In this document: positions 20,970 through 23,614 of the stretch, piece after piece
Layout: each line of letters starts with the position of its first letter
Numbering within the stretch: position 1 is the stretch's first letter
Assembly: GCA_905214825.1 (NCBI GenBank)
Contig: CAJMNV010000010.1
Location: 1 to 23,614, forward strand
DNA: 23,614 bases
Origin: an uncultured bacterium
GTDB lineage: Bacteria > Bacillota > Clostridia > Lachnospirales > Anaerotignaceae
Reading direction: 5' to 3'
The notes under the pieces: model-generated
Seen by the model: the letters and a program-made list of their open reading frames with translations, nothing else
What the model was told of the DNA's origin: nothing
Database searches by the model: none
Program-made: the position numbers and the translations under genes

Positions 20970-23614
20970 CAACTTTCTTCTAATTTTTTGCCTTCTTTTG
21001 CAGCAGTATATCGTTTTTCGTCGCCCAATTTTTGCAGTACCATCAATAATGTGGAAAAACCCTGTTTTGTCATACATTTTTCACCACTTCTGTTCTTTTC
21101 GTAAGCCAATGACAATGTATCTGCGGCTCTTTCCAAACTGTTGTTTATGGCATACAATCGACCAACCCTATCACATAATTTTGCATATGGCACTGTATCT
21201 CTGCCTTGTTTGCTTCCCAACAATAACACTCTTGCAAGCAATGTATCCCCTTGTTTTTGATTACCTTGTGCAATATAACATTCTGCCGTTTTCAACAAAA
21301 TACGGGAAAATGTTTCGTCCTCACCATGGTATGTCTGATACAACAACGCCCATTCACTGTATTGTTTCGCTGCTTCTTCGTATCTTTTTTGGTCTGCCAA
21401 TAACTTTGCTGTTTTTTCCAACAATTTGATATAAAACGTATCTTTGTAAAACGATTGTTTTTGATACAACGTCACAGCAGGCACATACATTTGCAATGCT
21501 TTTTTGGGGTTTTGCAATACTTGCCAACAATCCCCCATACCATCCAATATTTGCACATACAATGCAGAAGAAGGGGACTGATATTCTTCCAAATAATTTT
21601 TTCCATGATTATATTGTTGCAATGCTGCTTTCATATCACCTTCCAAAGTCAGACACTTTCCATTTCGATAACAAGATTGTGCATACACCATATCTTCTGC
21701 ATGTTCTTCCAATATTTGATACCATTTTTTTGCATCGTTTTGTTTTTTGCGTTGTGCATACATTTGGGCAATAATATCTGGTAATTGCACAGAAATTTCA
21801 TCTTGCCAAACATTTCGTTCTTTTTGGTCATACCAAATTTGCTCCAAACATTTTACATTTTTTCTGACATTTTGATTTTTTTCTTGCAATTTGTGATATT
21901 CTGTCTGCCAAACCACAACGCCTGTTTGCAAAGCATTTTCATATTGTTTCTGATATTGTGCAAACAATTCACTTTGTTCCATATTGGCATGTTGCAACTT
22001 TTCTTCTGCTTCTTTGCGATAACTTTCTGCCTTTTTTTTGTTGCCATCTGCCAATTTACAAACTGCCACTTTCATCAAAACTTCTGCTGCTGTACGCATT
22101 TCTTCTGCATTTTCTTCAAAATTTGCATCATTTTGTGTCAAATAATATTCTGCCGCTTCTGCAAAATCATGTTGTTTGATTGCTACATCAGCCAACAATT
22201 CCAATGTATATAAATATTGCGGATTGTCTTCGTCCAATAATTCTTTTTGTATATTTGCTGCTTGTTGCAAACATGTTTTTGCCTGTGTATATTTTTTTTG
22301 TGCCAAATAAATACTTGCTGTATTGACCAAAACCTTGGCATATTTGGGATGTTTTTCATGATACCATTCTTTTATGGCTTGTTGCATATCTTGACAAATA
22401 TTTTCTGCTGCAAATCCATCATCATTTTGCAACTGTATTTGTGCAAATATGTATAAGCTTTTGATATAGTCATTGCGATATTCGTTTTTGACTTTTTTTC
22501 TTACTTGCACGACTTTTTTCATAAAGTGAACCGCTGCTGCATACGCCCCTCTTTTTTCCAAAAACCGTACCATATACTCCAAAGTATCTGCATACAATAC
22601 AGAATTTTCACCAGACTGTTGCAATCTGATTTGCAATGCTTGTCGATATGCGTCCCATGCATTTTCATATTTTTCCATTTTTTCATACAATATCCCCAGA
22701 CTCATAAAGGAAACGGCACATTGTAAATGGTCTTTGCCCATCACATGTTGTTTTTGTTCCAACGCTTGCAAATTCAATTCCAGTGCTTTTTTATATTGTC
22801 CCAATCCACTGTAATCTCTACTGATAAGGTCAACCGTATCTGCATAAAACAAATGTTCATATCCCAAAGCATTTGTCACCAATCTCAGTATTTCTTCGTG
22901 ACAAGCCAAAGATTTTTCATACATACCTGCTTTACTGCAAATTGCTGCCAAACTATTCAAACTGTTGATAAAATCTAAATGTCCTTCTTGCATCAAACTT
23001 CTGCGAATTTGAATGGCTTTTTCGCAATATTCCACAGCCCAGTTGTTCCAACCTGCTTTTTCACACACCTCCGCCAAAGAAAGTGTACGCATCATATAAG
23101 AAAATGTCTGTTCTTCGTGCTCTTTTTCCATAAAATCCACAGATTTTTCATAACATGCAATGGACTTTTTATAATTACCCAACACTTCATAAACACTTGC
23201 TAAGCTTGCAAAAATATCTGATTGTTCCAATTTTGGGAAATCTTTTGTCAACCTTGCATTTTCCAATGCTTTTTGTTGATATGCCAATGCTTTTTCATAT
23301 TCTTTCATATCTTCATATGTATTGCCAATATGAAACAATGTATGTATGGTATCTATATGATTTTTTCCCAGTTTGTTCTCCCGAATTTGCAATACTTTTT
23401 CATGCATTTCCAATGCATTTTGATATTCTGCCATTTGGTTATACATAATTGCCAAGTTATTTAATGTATCCGCATAAGACAATGTATCGCCTGCTTTTTC
23501 TTGTTTTAATTTTGCTGCTTTTTGGTAATACTCTGCCGCTTTCTGATACATCCCCATACCATCAAATATCACGCCCAAATTATTCATATCAGCCGCATAT
23601 TCCCAATTTTCTGC
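20966..23614 (-). CDS. Large tetratricopeptide-repeat protein, 5' end outside the window
   Basis: At least 882 codons, open to the right edge; the peptide before the first ATG (AENWEYAAD) is still repeat-like, so the true start is outside. The sequence is an almost continuous array of 42-residue kinesin-light-chain-type tetratricopeptide repeats. About ten in a row run from the visible N-terminus to near residue 480, many opening with YADTL, YAKVL or YLYTL and ending with a helix such as ALEMHEKVLQIRE. A less regular charged section follows (about 480-640), then about five more repeats to the C-terminus. No enzymatic domain, signal peptide or membrane helix is seen in this part. Such arrays bind proteins. 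An N-terminal effector domain could lie outside. It ends inside the rplU promoter without a terminator. Confidence 0.9.
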   Translation of the reverse strand, partial: AENWEYAADMNNLGVIFDGMGMYQKAAEYYQKAAKLKQEKAGDTLSYADTLNNLAIMYNQMAEYQNALEMHEKVLQIRENKLGKNHIDTIHTLFHIGNTYEDMKEYEKALAYQQKALENARLTKDFPKLEQSDIFASLASVYEVLGNYKKSIACYEKSVDFMEKEHEEQTFSYMMRTLSLAEVCEKAGWNNWAVEYCEKAIQIRRSLMQEGHLDFINSLNSLAAICSKAGMYEKSLACHEEILRLVTNALGYEHLFYADTVDLISRDYSGLGQYKKALELNLQALEQKQHVMGKDHLQCAVSFMSLGILYEKMEKYENAWDAYRQALQIRLQQSGENSVLYADTLEYMVRFLEKRGAYAAAVHFMKKVVQVRKKVKNEYRNDYIKSLYIFAQIQLQNDDGFAAENICQDMQQAIKEWYHEKHPKYAKVLVNTASIYLAQKKYTQAKTCLQQAANIQKELLDEDNPQYLYTLELLADVAIKQHDFAEAAEYYLTQNDANFEENAEEMRTAAEVLMKVAVCKLADGNKKKAESYRKEAEEKLQHANMEQSELFAQYQKQYENALQTGVVVWQTEYHKLQEKNQNVRKNVKCLEQIWYDQKERNVWQDEISVQLPDIIAQMYAQRKKQNDAKKWYQILEEHAEDMVYAQSCYRNGKCLTLEGDMKAALQQYNHGKNYLEEYQSPSSALYVQILDGMGDCWQVLQNPKKALQMYVPAVTLYQKQSFYKDTFYIKLLEKTAKLLADQKRYEEAAKQYSEWALLYQTYHGEDETFSRILLKTAECYIAQGNQKQGDTLLARVLLLGSKQGRDTVPYAKLCDRVGRLYAINNSLERAADTLSLAYEKNRSGEKCMTKQGFSTLLMVLQKLGDEKRYTAAKEGKKLEESC

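Noticed and set aside
20966..23614. CRISPR or tandem DNA repeat in the right-hand region
   Set aside because: The periodicity is 42 codons at protein level with strongly diverged DNA; there are no identical short repeats with spacers.

Overview
The window is low-GC DNA from a Gram-positive Firmicute, most likely a clostridium of the Lachnospiraceae or a close relative. The evidence is strong AGGAGG-type ribosome binding sites, sigma-A type promoters, RNase Y together with an RNase E/G-type enzyme, an L27 protein carrying the cleavable N-terminal extension next to the Prp protease, an Obg GTPase beside rpmA, a YmfF/YmfH peptidase pair, and an rlmN-rsmB order. The family-level placement is an inference from gene content. 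Nearly every gene reads on the minus strand; only two are on the plus strand.

Layout from high to low coordinates, the direction of most transcription. A very large tetratricopeptide-repeat protein enters from the right edge (20966-23614, 5' end outside the window). Its stop codon lies inside the -35 box of the next promoter, which drives an L21-type leader and then rplU-prp-rpmA. A strong terminator plus a second hairpin separate rpmA from obgE. Next come a DUF4291 gene with an unknown partner, a plus-strand unknown gene with a TTG start, a ymfF-ymfH-lgt operon, an ABC-F ATPase with a CNNM/CBS membrane protein, and a plus-strand lipoprotein with a thioredoxin fold that has lost its CxxC. Divergent from the lipoprotein is an OmpR-type response regulator and ArlS-like kinase pair. 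Then come a membrane-anchored M23 peptidase split by a frameshift, an RNase E/G family enzyme, RNase Y with its own promoter, two small unknown genes, rsmB with its own promoter, and the first codons of rlmN at the left edge.

The common themes are RNA metabolism and ribosome biogenesis (RNase Y, RNase E/G, RsmB, RlmN, L21, L27, Prp, Obg, ABC-F) and cell-envelope work (Lgt, lipoprotein, M23 protein, CNNM protein, two-component system).

Three sequence-level peculiarities stand out. The M23 gene is read through only if the ribosome makes a +1 shift at CCC-TAG, just after a Shine-Dalgarno-like AAGGAG. RNase Y appears to start at an AUA codon placed exactly where the ribosome binding site and the family alignment want the start. 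Several intrinsic terminators share a common core, as if they were copies of a dispersed element. No tRNA, rRNA, CRISPR array, transposase or phage gene was found.
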